64,000 bases of DNA from Cynocephalus volans. Taxonomy: Eukaryota > Chordata > Mammalia > Dermoptera > Cynocephalidae. The notes beneath the pieces were generated by a model. It did no database searches. It was given only the letters and a program-made list of their open reading frames with translations, and was not told the DNA's origin. Made by a program: the position numbers and the translations under genes. Positions 9,000 through 19,620 of the stretch are shown here, one piece after another (positions within the stretch are counted from its first letter, which is position 1; every line of letters begins with the position of its first letter). The stretch covers positions 104,905,835 to 104,969,834 of the forward strand of contig NC_084469.1 in NCBI RefSeq assembly GCF_027409185.1, in the 5' to 3' direction.

Positions 9000-10260
9000 A
9001 GCCTCGGTTCCCCTTCTGGGCAGCGTAAAAAATAATAGCCTCCTTTAACTCAGATGGGATTATGGTTGGGGAAGGGCTCATTCTATTCTCTGGACCTTTT
9101 ACCGGATCCCCTGAACTGGCTCCTGGATCCCGTCCTGGGGGATCATCCCAGCCCAGGGTCCCGAGTGGCAGGTTTGGGAAGGGCTGGGGGGAGAGGTGGT
9201 TCTCCCCTCGTCCCTGCGGGGGTGGTGGGAGGAGCGGGTATTCTGAGGGAGTTCTGCTGGATTCTCCTCTCCTCTTTCTCTTTCCTGCAAGGTGGGGGGT
9301 GGGGGGCACCTACAGGTCATCTTGGCGTGGGATGTCCGTGAGTGAGGAGGACCCCAGAGATGCCCGGGGACGTGTAACCTTCGAGAGCATGTGTGGAGAA
9401 GGGTTTCGTCGATATATTTCTCCTAAGCGTGGAGTCTTTCTGGGTGCTAGCCAGGGGGTCATGGGATGGGTGTGATGGTGGGCTCCAGGGGAGTCCTCTG
9501 CGTGTGAGGTCTCCGTCTGGGGAGGGACCACGAATGTCTGGGGAGGGATTCTTAGGAGCGCCCGCTGTGTGACAGAGGCGTCCTGTGTGGGGTCTCCGGG
9601 AAAGCACTGATTTGGTCTCCGGGAAAGCACTCCGGAAGTCATCGCCTGAAGGGGGGCCTGGTCTCTCCCTGGAAGGTGGGCGGGATGTCTGAGGGAGTCC
9701 TAGGAGTGTCGCCCCTGTGAGTTTCAGAGTCGCTATGTGGGGTCTCGTGGGCTGGGCGAAATTGTGGAGTCTTCGTGATATTTAAGGGGGCGAGGATGAG
9801 GCGTACTCAGCCGGTCGCCGCAGTGTGGCAGGATCGTTGAATGGGGACAGTCTTTAGGTCTTTAAGGGGTAATAATTGTTGAGTCCCCACGTGCGGAGGG
9901 GTGTTGGGACATGAACGTACTCCAAGGGGGCATGAGGGGATCAGTTGGGGGAAGACAGGAATAACCTGGGAGGGGACCTTATAGGGAGCAAAAATAACTG
10001 GGGTTTCCGTGGGAGGGAAGGGATAGAGGGGTCATCAGCGGGTTGCCTCTTATGTTGGCAGGGTCGTTATGTAGGGTCTCTGGGAGATGGCATCAGTGGA
10101 AGTCCTGAGGCCGCCCCTACCGGTGGGCGAGATGATTTCCCGGAGGGGCGTCAGGCCTTCCTGACCCCCGGAGGGAAGGAAGCGAAATCTGCCTTTCGCT
10201 TCCCACCCGCCCCGCTGGATGAGGGTCAGGAAGCCCGGGGCTGCAGCGTGCCGGGGCTGC
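9000..10260. other. STX10–IER2 spacer, GC-rich with recurring motifs, no gene seen
   Basis: No supported ORF. The stretch repeats a loose motif (GTCGYTATGTRGGGTCTC-like) at about 9574, 9726 and 10060, and contains an exact 18-base direct repeat (9591-9608 and 9614-9631). Confidence 0.6.
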
Positions 10261-10314
10261 CGGGAGAGTGGGAGGGAGAGGGGGCGTGTCCGGAGCCCAA
10301 AGCCCCGCCCCCGC

Positions 10315-10430
10315 CCGGAAGCGCGCTACCGTCAGCTACGGTGATCCCGGCCCCTGTCCTTATATGGGCAGCCGGAAGCGGCTCGTGCGCCTGCAGCGCG
10401 TCACTACTTCCAAATTTAGTTGTGGAAGTC
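10315..10430 (+). promoter_or_regulatory. IER2: distal CArG/ETS cluster upstream of IER2 (serum-response-type element)
   Basis: A perfect CArG box CCTTATATGG (10358-10367) is flanked by two ETS cores CCGGAAGC (10315-10322, 10372-10379). A CArG-like CCAAATTTAG (10410-10419) overlaps ACTTCC, with GGAAGT just after. Adjacent SRF and TCF sites are the hallmark of a serum response element. It lies about 1.27 kb before the IER2 start. I recall an upstream Ets/CArG requirement for the mouse orthologue pip92; the match in position is from memory. Confidence 0.75.
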
Positions 10431-11029
10431 AGTGGGCTGCGGTGGCGGGAAGACTCCGCGCGCCAGTCGTGGGGGAGGAGACGGGCCACCCCTTAAAGGG
10501 CCGGCACCGTGAATTGAATGGAACTATTCGAACAGTTTTGCGTCCTTTAGAAGAACTGGGGTTAGGTTTTCTTGGAACGATAGCGTGTGGCGCAGGGTGG
10601 GGCCGATGCTTTCTATCTGCTCTTCCTCTGCGTTGCTCAGTTTCCAGCTCCCATCCGAACCCCGCCTCCTGGGGCGCCGAGGTGGAGAACGGCCCCGTCG
10701 TCTAGGAGGCGACAGCCACGTGTTTACAGGGACTGTTTGCGGCTGGTTCCGCCGCTGTGCGAGCGCCAAACCCATCCGTGGAGCTCGTGTTGCGGGAAAC
10801 GGGGGCGACGGGGGGAATGCTCGGTGCAGAGCGCGGGAACGGCAGCTTGGGTCTGCGGACATCCGCTGCCCGCGGTGAGGGCAATTTCGCTCTGGAGCCA
10901 CCAAGTGACGCCCGCCTCCTTACCGTCTACAAACAGGCGGAATGAGGAGGGCTGGCCTACGCTAGGGGCATAAGAGCTGGAGGCCCTAGTGGCCCCTTTT
11001 CACTGCGGTATCCCATTTATTCTATCAAA

Positions 11030-11195
11030 TATCGGGCAAGTGACTCTGCCTCGTTTTCCCCACCTGAGGAAAACAGATATAACAGTCGACTCCGTGGACT
11101 GAAGGTGAGGGATCAGTGAGCTATTAATGAAAGGAAAGCGCTTAACATCCCTTGGCACGTAGTAAGCACTTAGTAAGTGCGAGTATCGTTATTGA
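11030..11195 (+). repeat. MIR-type ancient SINE
   Basis: Contains GTGACTCTGCCTCGTTTTCC, a degraded core and the typical end GGCACGTAGTAAGCACTTAG. Confidence 0.65.
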
Positions 11196-11564
11196 TTCAG
11201 AAAACTTTAATTAGACGCCTGGTATATGCGAGGAACAGTGCCCATGGGGTTATACAGGTTAGAATCCGGGTCTTCCCGGGTGTGAAGGGAAACTTGCCGC
11301 CCACGACCTGCTGGGGCCTCCAGAGGCAAGCACTTGGGTGGTCCCTGAGCCCCACCCACGGGCCCCCTTCCTTTGGACCTGCGCGAGGGTGCATCGGCGG
11401 GGCTCTGAGAAAGGAGACCACCCCAAGAGTTCAACGTGAAATGGGGGGACGCTCCTTCTTGCCTGGATTTCCGTCCCTTTCCCCACCCCCAAGCTGGGTA
11501 AATTCCGCTCTATCGCTTTAAGGAGTCTTTGGCCACAGCTCGGTGGAAAGCCCGGATGAGGCAC

Positions 11565-11640
11565 TCTGATTGGGCGGGGCGCCTCCGTGACGTCACTCAG
11601 GGTATAAAAGGGCCAGGGTGGCTGGCGCCTCGGCAGAGTC
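11565..11640 (+). promoter_or_regulatory. IER2: IER2 core promoter: inverted CCAAT, GC box, CRE, TATA
   Basis: In order: inverted CCAAT (ATTGG, 11569-11573), GC box GGGCGGGGC (11572-11580), full CRE TGACGTCA (11588-11595) and TATAAAAG (11603-11610). Transcription should start about 25-30 bases after the TATA, near 11635. A full palindromic CRE next to TATA fits rapid CREB-driven immediate-early induction. Confidence 0.9.
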
Positions 11641-11755
11641 CTAGCGGTGTCGCTGTGTGGGCCGGTCTTGGGAGAGAGGTGTGAGCGAGCGCGTTGTCTG
11701 GAGTGCACCTGCTTCCCGTCCTGTCTATTCCCGGAGTCTCCGCCGTCGAGTCGCC

Positions 11756-12430
11756 ATGGAAGTGCAGAAGGAGGCGCAACGAATCATGACTCTGTCCGTG
11801 TGGAAGATGTACCACTCGCGCATGCAGCGTGGTGGTCTGAGGCTACACCGGAGTCTGCAGCTGTCGCTGGTCATGCGTAGCGCCCGGGAGCTCTACCTCT
11901 CGGCCAAGGTGGAGGCCCAGGAGCCCGAGGTGTCCTTGACTCCCGCCCACTGCCCTGACCTTCGCCTGCACCCGCCGCGGGAAGCGGAAGCCGCAGATGA
12001 GGCAGCACCCTCCGACGGTGAGCAGCCCTCCCCGGAGCCCATGGACACTCAGGAAGCTCCTCCGAGAGCCGAAGAGACCCTTGCTCGCTGTGCCCCGCGC
12101 TCCGCCAAAGTCAGCCGCAAACGGCGGAGCAGCAGCCTGAGCGACGGCGGGGACGTCGGACTGGTTCCGAGCAAGAAAGCACGTCTGGAAGAGGAGGAGG
12201 AGGAGGGAGGCGCGTCGTCGGAGGTCCCTGATCGCCTGCAGCCCCCTCCGGCGCAAGCGGAGGGCGCCTTCCCAAATCTGGCCCGCGTCCTCCAGCGGCG
12301 CTTCTCCGGCCTCCTGAACTGCAGCCCCGCCGCCCCCCCGACGGCGCCGCCCGCGTGCGAGGCTAAGCCGGCCTGCCGCCCGACGGACAGCATGCTGAAC
12401 GTGCTTGTACGGGCCGTGGTGGCCTTCTGA
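11756..12430 (+). CDS. IER2: IER2, immediate early response protein 2 (intronless)
   Basis: One uninterrupted ORF of 224 codons (human protein 223). It starts MEVQKEAQRIMTLSVWKMYH and continues SRMQRGGLRLHRSLQLSLVM, the conserved N-terminal IER2/IER5 family domain (about residues 1-50). The middle is Pro/Ala/Glu-rich. A basic cluster KVSRKRRSS (about residue 118) and KKARL followed by an acidic run (about residue 139) look like a nuclear localisation region. The end is LNVLVRAVVAF. IER2 is a short-lived nuclear regulator of transcription induced by growth factors. I chose the ATG at 11756 because the family begins MEV and the context GTCGCCATGG is strong. An in-frame ATG at 11657 lies only about 20 bases after the predicted cap and has a weaker context, so it is probably leader. 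Confidence 0.96.
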   Translation: MEVQKEAQRIMTLSVWKMYHSRMQRGGLRLHRSLQLSLVMRSARELYLSAKVEAQEPEVSLTPAHCPDLRLHPPREAEAADEAAPSDGEQPSPEPMDTQEAPPRAEETLARCAPRSAKVSRKRRSSSLSDGGDVGLVPSKKARLEEEEEEGGASSEVPDRLQPPPAQAEGAFPNLARVLQRRFSGLLNCSPAAPPTAPPACEAKPACRPTDSMLNVLVRAVVAF

Positions 12431-13435
12431 GGACCCCGAACGGCGCTGCCGGATCCCAGAGTGCGGACCGAACCGTCGGCCCGAGTGCGCAGACCCGGGG
12501 CGAGGCCCCCACCACCTTGGGGGGAGCGCCCGCGGAAGCCGTGGAGAGGAGCCACCGGCCGGGCTGCGAGAGACCCGGAGAGGGACTCTTTCTGCCCCCA
12601 GGGAGCCGCCGCCATCTGTGTGCAGCGGCGGCACCGAGGAGTCTGAGCCGGGGGCGCGGGCGCCTTCCGCCGAGACCTGCCGCGCCCACAGGTGCTGTCT
12701 TAATGGACTGGGACAGGGATCGTTCCCTCTCCTCTGGACTGGGAGAAGGGAGACTTGGTTCTTTAACCTCCTCAGGGTCGGACTTTATTTTTTACTGGGG
12801 GCTGTGCTTGTGCTGCCCTCTCAAGGTTTTTCAATAGTTGGTGTTTGCATTTCCAACCTCAGAGAATTCCAGGCGCTCTCCTTCCCCCTCTGGTGACATA
12901 CTTGTGCAAGCGGTCATCCTTGCGTCATGGGGCAGATGTGGGAGCTTCCTGTTGCCTTGCGTGGGTGTGGGGCCTGGGAGGAGGGTCTGGGGTGTGGACC
13001 CGCCCTGGGGAGTGGGAGGAGGGTGCCTGAGTCACTTCGCCCCCGCGTGCTGCTGGTTAGTGCCCCGCACCCCTGCGTCTTCGGGTGGGAGCGGGGACTG
13101 ATGTAATTTCAGATTTAAATTTTTCTCATCCGGTGTGTTAGAGTTGGCCAGTACGTTCTCAGTCTCAAGCGTGACCCTCTCAGACACATGGACGCAATCA
13201 ACCCAGACGTTCCTGGTCTCGGTCACGAAAGTGGGGGTATACAAAGGACTGTAAGGCTGAGCTGGGACCAGTTGCTGTTGAGACTGGGCCAGTTTGGGGA
13301 AGGGGGGATAGGATTCTTCACAGGGCGTTTCTGAGGGTCTGCTGACCATTCCTGCGGTGGATTCTGTTTAATTCTGTCTACCTGGCGTTTTGTTAGAAAT
13401 ATCAGATAGGAAAATAAAGACTATTTGCCTAAAAA
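12431..13435 (+). other. IER2: IER2 3' UTR
   Basis: About 1 kb after the stop, ending past AATAAA at 13413-13418. It contains T-rich and ATTTA-like stretches (GATTTAAATTTTTCTC near 13112), consistent with a fast-turnover immediate-early mRNA. Confidence 0.8.
13413..13418 (+). promoter_or_regulatory. IER2: IER2 polyadenylation signal AATAAA
   Basis: A canonical hexamer followed about 25 bases later by a GT-rich stretch (CCCTGTCTGG). Confidence 0.8.
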
Positions 13436-13439
13436 GTCT

Positions 13440-14880
13440 ATGCTCCCTGTCTGGATTTCTTCCCTGGCGGGGGAGGGGCAGGGTTAAGGGGTCAGGAGCT
13501 GGCGGCGGCTAGCTGGGGCCCCAGGAACCGGTCTGACCAGTTACCACGTGGACGGCTGAGTGGGTCGGGAGGGGGTTGGGCCCCTTTTCTTTGCCCCAGA
13601 ACTTACGTGCTGGTGGTGCTCCACTTCGACCCCCGTTAACTGCCCCAGGTTTGTGGTTCCCTCGAAATACCCCTACAACTCTGGGGGAAGGTTTTCTGTA
13701 GTAGAGACATTCTTTGGGGGAATGCTGCTGGGTACAGTGCCCCAAGCGGAATGGGGGCCGTACGTCCTTTGGAGCCTTGAAAGATGGCAGATCTCGCCGC
13801 CCTCCCCACCCCACACTTTACCAACTGAGTCAGCTCTGGCAGGGGTCCCATGGCCTGGGATGGAGCTGAGCCGATGAACTTTGAAGTGCCCTTTATACCC
13901 CAGTTCCAATCTCCCGAGGTATAGCTGTGTGGCTCAGGCAGAGGTGAGCTCCCAGCCTCAGTTTCCTCATCTGTGAAATGGGCCTCTAAGCAGCGTGCCC
14001 GCCACCTGCGGGTTTAGAAGTGCCCGTGAGAGCCCTAGTTATTGGCTTTGGTCCCGCCCCAGCTCCAGGTTAGCCACTCCGAGAGGAGAAAAACCCTCTT
14101 AATTTCCCCCCAAGTTTGGTTTTGGAGAGGGGCCGCACAGGGAGTGTGTGTGTGTCGGGGGGGACTGTTAGGAGGACAAAGGAGCCGCAGGTGCGGTGAG
14201 TGGGGACTGCGGGAGGCGCCGGGAAAGAGCCCGCCCCGCCCCCCGACGGCTGGCTGTGCCGCCGCGGGCCTCCCGTGACCCCGGGGGACCTGACCCCGAG
14301 GTCTCAGCGTAGAACAAGTGTGCCGCGGAAGGGCGGACCCGCTGCAGACATCCGCTGGGGGCATCTTGGGCCTCTGGCTCCACTCCCGCGCACTCCAACC
14401 AAACCTTCCCCCTTCCTAAGTGGGGTGTGAGGGGGATCGCTCCCCAGCCCCTGCCCCCCGGGATATCTAGCCAGGAACGCCTTCACTGCCGCCTGATTCC
14501 TTCCAGGAAAGCGTGGGGGACTTTTTAGCGCCACCCACTGGAGTCCCAGCCCTTAATTCCCAAAGGGGACATGGGGGGACTGGAGCCCCACACCCCTGGC
14601 GGTAGCTCAATGTGTCCTCTTCGGAGCAACTCCCCCGCGAGCCTGGCCCGGCCCCGGGAAGTCCCCGGCGGCTGGGGAGGGGGCCTCAATGCGCATCCTG
14701 TCGCAGGAACCGCGGGGCCCTTCCTTCCGCGGGAAGCGGCTAGGCCGACCCCCGCCCCCGCCCGGGCTGCCCCGGGGTTTCCGGTGCCAAGCCACGGGGG
14801 CTGGGGGCTGGGGACTGGAGGTGAAGGGGCGGAAGACAGGACTGGAACGAGTACCCGACACACACACACATCCCCTTAAG
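13440..14880. other. gene-free GC-rich flank downstream of IER2
   Basis: No supportable coding exon. There is a MIR fragment at about 13930-13990 (CCTCAGTTTCCTCATCTG). 14210-14780 is CpG-rich and could be regulatory, but I see no decisive motif. Confidence 0.5.
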
Positions 14881-15329
14881 ATATATCCCTCCCCAAGACC
14901 CCATTTTACCCATCAGAATAGGCAAAATGGAAAACTTGTCACAACAAAGGACAGCTGTGAGGCCTGGAGTTTTGAGGCCATTACCTGGGACAGGCTGTCT
15001 GGCGAGTCATCGACTGGACAAGAGCTGTGAAAACTAAAAGTGTCACATCTCCTGTGACCAGCGGATTCCCCAGGGAACTCCAGGACTGCAGCAGGAGACT
15101 CTAGAAGGGTGTTCGCTGCAGGGTAGTAGGAAATCGGCACAATTTGTAAACAATCTACATGCCCATCCAACCGGGAGTGGTCCAGGCCAGTGTGGACTAC
15201 CCATGGATACGCCCCAGAAGATAAAAGGCCAGAGCCAGACAGACCTATACACACACACACGACACACGCAACACAGATAACTCAAAATCCTGATGCTGAG
15301 TGACAACAGCTAGCTGCAGAAGTCGTGGG

Positions 15330-15540
15330 GTAAGGAGCACATATCCTGGAGCCACATGGCTTGTTGGACAGCCCTGAGCAAGTTACTTCACATCTCTGGG
15401 CCTCAGTTTCCCTGGCTGTAATTGGTGACAATAATAACCTCTTAGGTTTATTGTAAGGATTAAGTAAGATAACATATACAGAGTGTTTAACAGAATACCT
15501 GGCACGCAGAAAGCACTCTATGTGTTATTATTTTATTATT
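15330..15540 (+). repeat. MIR-type ancient SINE
   Basis: Contains AGTTACTTCACATCTCTGGG, CCTCAGTTTCCCTGGCTG and GGCACGCAGAAAGCACTC, the MIR core and tail. Confidence 0.85.
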
Positions 15541-15571
15541 GTTGGACCTAGGGATGGGAAAGGTGCTAGAC

Positions 15572-15670
15572 ATTAATTTATTTAGGTGGTTGGCCAGTGC
15601 AGGGATCTGAACGCTTGACCTTGGAATTATAAGACTGCTCTCTAACCACCTGAGCCAGCCGGCCAGCCCT
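15572..15670 (-). repeat. tRNA-Ile-like SINE, monomer
   Basis: Reverse copy: GGTTGGCCAGTGCAGGGATC, then GACCTTGGAATTATAAGACT, then TGAGCCAGCCGGCCAGCC. Confidence 0.88.
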
Positions 15671-16875
15671 GATGCTGTTCCTTCTACCTGCAGTGCTCTT
15701 CTCCCAGACACCCCTAAGTCCATCCTCACTTTCCTCAGGTTTCTACTGAAATGTCACCTCCTTGGGAAGGTTTTCTTTGGCCACCCGATGTAACACAGCA
15801 CCCTACTCTCATTCTGCTCCCTTACCCTGCTCCAGTCTTCCTTAGAGCACTGTTCACTGCCTGAAATGATACATTTATGTTTTATTTAGCATCTGCACCC
15901 CAACTCAAATGTCAATTCCACCAAAGCCCAGCCCAGGCCTGAATGAGTGAATGAGGTTGTCTTGGGTAAGCAGGTGCTAAGTTCTTAATATTTATTATCT
16001 CCTTTAATCGGTGGCTTCCTCATGGCTCTTAGAATAGAATTTCCCAAACTTCAGATGGTTGAAAGTCAAGATTTTTGTCATATCTTTGTATAACTGCACT
16101 ATTATTTACGTAATTTAAAAAAAATCCACTTGTTAATTACTTACTAGGTAGCAGTTTTTTAAAAAGTTACAATGAAAACAACAATGTCATAAGATCCTGC
16201 TGAAACAGTAGCCAGCTTTTGGTTCCAGACAGGTTTCTCCCTGTACAGAGAGAGATTAGCAGGTGTTAAAGACACATTATTACCAGGGGAAGAAGACTTG
16301 TCTTTGGGTTGACATCTGCAAGCTGAAAAGGGAGAAATTCTGAGAGATTCGTTTCACGTTATTTAAACCACGTTCAATTATTTTGTCACACTGTCCGAGA
16401 GTTTGGAAATTCTGCTTCTGGAAGAGGGACAAAACCTGTGATTGTCTGCAAGGACCTATTTGATCTGGGCCCAGCCCATCTATTCTAATCTTCCATCACC
16501 CTCTGGCCACACTGACCTGCTTTTTGTTCCTCATACTGGTACAATCTTACTTGCCACATATACTGTGACCTTGGTCACTTAGTTAAGACAGCTCATGCAA
16601 GGGGCAAATCTTCAGGGAAGTGTCCCCTGTCTGCACCACATTTTCATTCAAGACCCCTATGTTTATTGACACTCAGATCAAGAGCTACTTTTAACATTTT
16701 TATTTTGGTAATACTTATCATAACTGCAATTTTATATTTGTTCCTGGCTTTGTCTCTCTTTGAGTCTATAGCCTCCACAAGGGCGGGGATCAAGTCAAGC
16801 AGGTGCTTGAGTGTTTTTGTGAATGAATGATACATTTGCAACCTTCCTTTGAACGCTGATCTTTTTACATCACTT
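15671..16875. other. AT-richer unique/ancient DNA, no gene seen
   Basis: There is no supported exon. Short segments resemble ancient L2/MIR (for example CTCCTTGGGAAGG near 15755), but I cannot delimit them. Confidence 0.4.
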
Positions 16876-16879
16876 TTTC

Positions 16880-17640
16880 CAGATGGGGAAACGGAGGCCT
16901 AGAGAAAATTGCCCTGCAAGACAGCAAGTAGGGGAGGCTGTAGTCGTTCCCCACTTCCCGAGGTCCTCTACCCCCTTTTCCCCGCCCCGCTATGCGCCCA
17001 AGGGACGGGCGCCCCAGTTCAGCCTCAGTGCAGCTGGGAAAGGACAGGGCCGTAGGTCGGGACCAGCCCAGAAGCAGCCTCCAGACCGGTTTGCCCGGTT
17101 CTGGGACCCTGGGCGAGGTCCACTGACCCCGAGCGAGGGAGACGACTCAGGCCACGCCGTGGCCCAGTTGCCAGCCGGGCGGGGATGGGACTCGATCGAG
17201 CCGCGGAAATTTGAGCCGGAGGCCGGGCGCTGGGGTTGGGTAACGAACCAACGCGCGGGGAAGAGGAGACTGTCAATCACAACCAGGGGGCGGGACATGC
17301 AAAGTATGCCCCGCCCCGCGCCCCTCCTGGGCCCCGCCCCCGCGCTCTACAGCCGATGACTTCCAAGAACTCCTCCCAGTGTTGTCGGTGGTCCGGGCCA
17401 CGCCCCTCGCCCGCAAACCGGTCCCTTCCGGATTCCGCCTCAACCCTCAGCGCGTGGCCCCGCCCCCTCCCCTTCTCGAGATCTATCCCCCCACCAGCCC
17501 GCCCTGTGCGGCCGGGGGCGGGGGCCGGCTTCGAATCAGGTAAATGGCCGAGAAAGTGGAAGACAAAGGGGGCTGGTCGGAGTTTGAGGGTCACGCTACC
17601 ACTTTGGCCTGGGGGCTGCCGAAGCCCCCCCACCTGTGTC
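16880..17640. promoter_or_regulatory. orphan CpG-rich segment (candidate enhancer or unannotated promoter)
   Basis: A sharp rise in CpG and GC content with several CCGCCCC/GGGGCGGG boxes (17288-17340, 17460-17470), a TCAATCAC motif (17273) and an octamer-like ATGCAAAG (17298), 3.4 kb or more from the nearest gene end. No ORF here resembles a known protein. It could be a promoter of a non-coding transcript or a distal element for IER2. Confidence 0.5.
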
Positions 17641-17795
17641 AAGGGAGCTCAGAACCCCCATACCTGTGCTCAGGGGGGCCTAGACCTCCCCCACCTGTGT
17701 CCAGAGGGCCCCAGAACCCCCATCGCAGCGTCTAGTGGAGCTCAGACCCACACACCTGTGTTTAGGGGTGCACAGATCTGCACCTGTGTGCAGGG
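17628..17795 (+). repeat. degenerate ~30-bp minisatellite carrying E-boxes
   Basis: ACCTGTG recurs at 17632, 17662, 17693, 17754 and 17782, spaced about 30 bases with one decayed unit near 17722. The units share GGGAGCTCAGAACCCCC-like text. Most copies read CACCTGTG, which contains the E-box CACCTG. Confidence 0.75.
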
Positions 17796-17799
17796 GACC

Positions 17800-19370
17800 G
17801 TTCTTATCTGTTTCCTGAGGCTCCCACCGCCTCTGTGTTAAGGAAAGCTTGGGTCTCTCCAAGTTGTCCAGGAGAGCTGAGGCTTTCCGCCTGTCCTGCT
17901 CCCTACCTGGCCCTTTTGTGAACCCCTCTCAGCAGAAATCCTTCTGGACCCCAGCCCTACTGTCTCTCCCTGCCCTTTTTATTTCTCCCTGTCTTCCAGC
18001 CTCTCCCAGTACACTGTTGACTCTCAGTTTAGAAATAATCTCAGCATTCACCGTCACCCTCATCCCTCCCACACCAAGGCGGCTGGCCAGGTCCCCTGGG
18101 GTCCTGCCTTCCCAGCCGGCCGGCCACCCGACTGGCACCAATTAATTTCCCCCTCCGCCTGTCCACCCACATCTGGTTGCCAGCTGCTCGCCCTGGTCCT
18201 GCCCGCCCCCAGGGGCTCCCAGGGAATTGCTAACAATTCTCCTCCCTGCGCCCCCTCCCCCCGAAATCCAGGCCACCCCACCCGGGTCTGCTAATCAGAA
18301 AAAGCTGACAGTTGGGACCTGGAGGAGAGATCTGAAATCAGATGGAGGGGTGGAGCGTGAAACTTTCTGACCGAAATGCTTGGGGGGGGGGGCAGAGGGG
18401 AAGGGAAGGGGATCAAGTGGGGGGCGGCAGAAGCTGAACTTGTACCTAAAAGCCCGAGATCAAAGCCTTCCGGCTTCCAGATGGGGACTGCAGGGGCAGT
18501 AAGGCAGAGCCCCCCTTCCTCGGAAACCCCCCGAGACTGCAGTGACAGCTGTGCCTCCCCGAGCCCGCACCGGGCTGGTTTCCTTTTCCTGCGCTTGCTT
18601 TCCCGAAGGGCTGGCCTGCAGCCTGGAGAGACTGCATGGCCCCTTTGAAGGGGCTCCCCGGAGGGTCTTCCTGCACGAGCGGGAGGTGACCGGCTGGAGA
18701 ACAATGGGGCTTCTGTGCTGCAGGACGCCTGTAGCTTCCTGTTAACCCTTCCCTTCGAGCGCAGCTGCCAGGCCGAGGCGGGCCTTGTTGCAGGGAGGAT
18801 GGGGCGGTGTAGATTAGCTGTAGTGATAACTGAGGCTTTTGTGAACGTGATTAGGACATTGTGAGATGGGTATGGACCTTTCCCTTCTCGGTGGAGTCAC
18901 AGGGACCAGGCAGGGCTAGCCTGGGAGAGGCCACTGCACTGAACTCTCAGAAGTCCCAGGCTGCACCCCAGACAGGTTACAACAGGGTCTCTGGGTGATG
19001 AACTGGGTTAGGGTGGGGGACCCAGGCGTCCCAGGTGAATCCTGGGGACAGCCATATTTGCAAACCACTGTTCTAGTTCCCTGAGCTGGTTCCCTGGGCT
19101 TAGGGAATTCTCCCCAAGCACAAAGCAGTCCAGGAGACATGGAAATGGTTTGCTCCTCCTCAGAGCCTTGGGAAGTCATGTTGGGGGAATTAGCTGTTGT
19201 GTTAATTGAGGCTTCACCCACAGTCTCTGCTGTTTACACAGCCAGCCTGAGAAGTGCCCTCAGAAGATTCCATGAGCCTCAGAAGGCCCCTGGAGACTCA
19301 GCATCTGCCCTGGTGCCTTCCAGTTAGTTACAGACAAGATACCCCCACCCCCATAGTCAGAAGAGACATT
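17800..19370. other. unique DNA, no gene seen
   Basis: GC-moderate sequence with a C-rich strand (18050-18300) and no repeat or exon I can support. Confidence 0.45.
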
Positions 19371-19375
19371 TATTT

Positions 19376-19425
19376 ATTTAGTGGGGGTGAGGGGTTGGCC
19401 AGCCTGTGCAGGGATGGAACCCTGG
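19376..19425 (-). repeat. tRNA-Ile-like SINE fragment
   Basis: GGGGTTGGCCAGCCTGTGCA and GGGATGGAACCCTGG resemble the reverse 3' end of the monomer; the remainder is lost. Confidence 0.5.
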
Positions 19426-19519
19426 AGAAGAGACATTTATTGATGCTGACTTCAAACTGTGCTGTGCTCGGCTCCTTCCATGTGTTCACTTAACCCTCCC
19501 TGCAAGCCTGGTTCTGGAT

Positions 19520-19620
19520 AAAAGTAGGCACCTTTGTTAGCCCCGTTTTACAGATGCAGAAACTGAGGCCCAGAGTGGTTAAGCAATGCATCCACGGTCA
19601 CCATCTAGTAGAGCAAAGTC
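19520..19620 (-). repeat. MIR-type ancient SINE fragment
   Basis: CCCCGTTTTACAGATGCAGA, AACTGAGGCCCAGAGTGG and TTAAGCAATGC are the reverse MIR core. Confidence 0.85.

Noticed and set aside
11657-11755. 33-codon N-terminal extension of IER2
   Set aside because: The family starts at MEV; the upstream ATG is about 20 bases from the predicted cap and the extension has no family resemblance.
11843-12634. 263-codon ORF antisense to IER2
   Set aside because: Mirror frame of the IER2 coding sequence; Arg-rich, no homology recognised.
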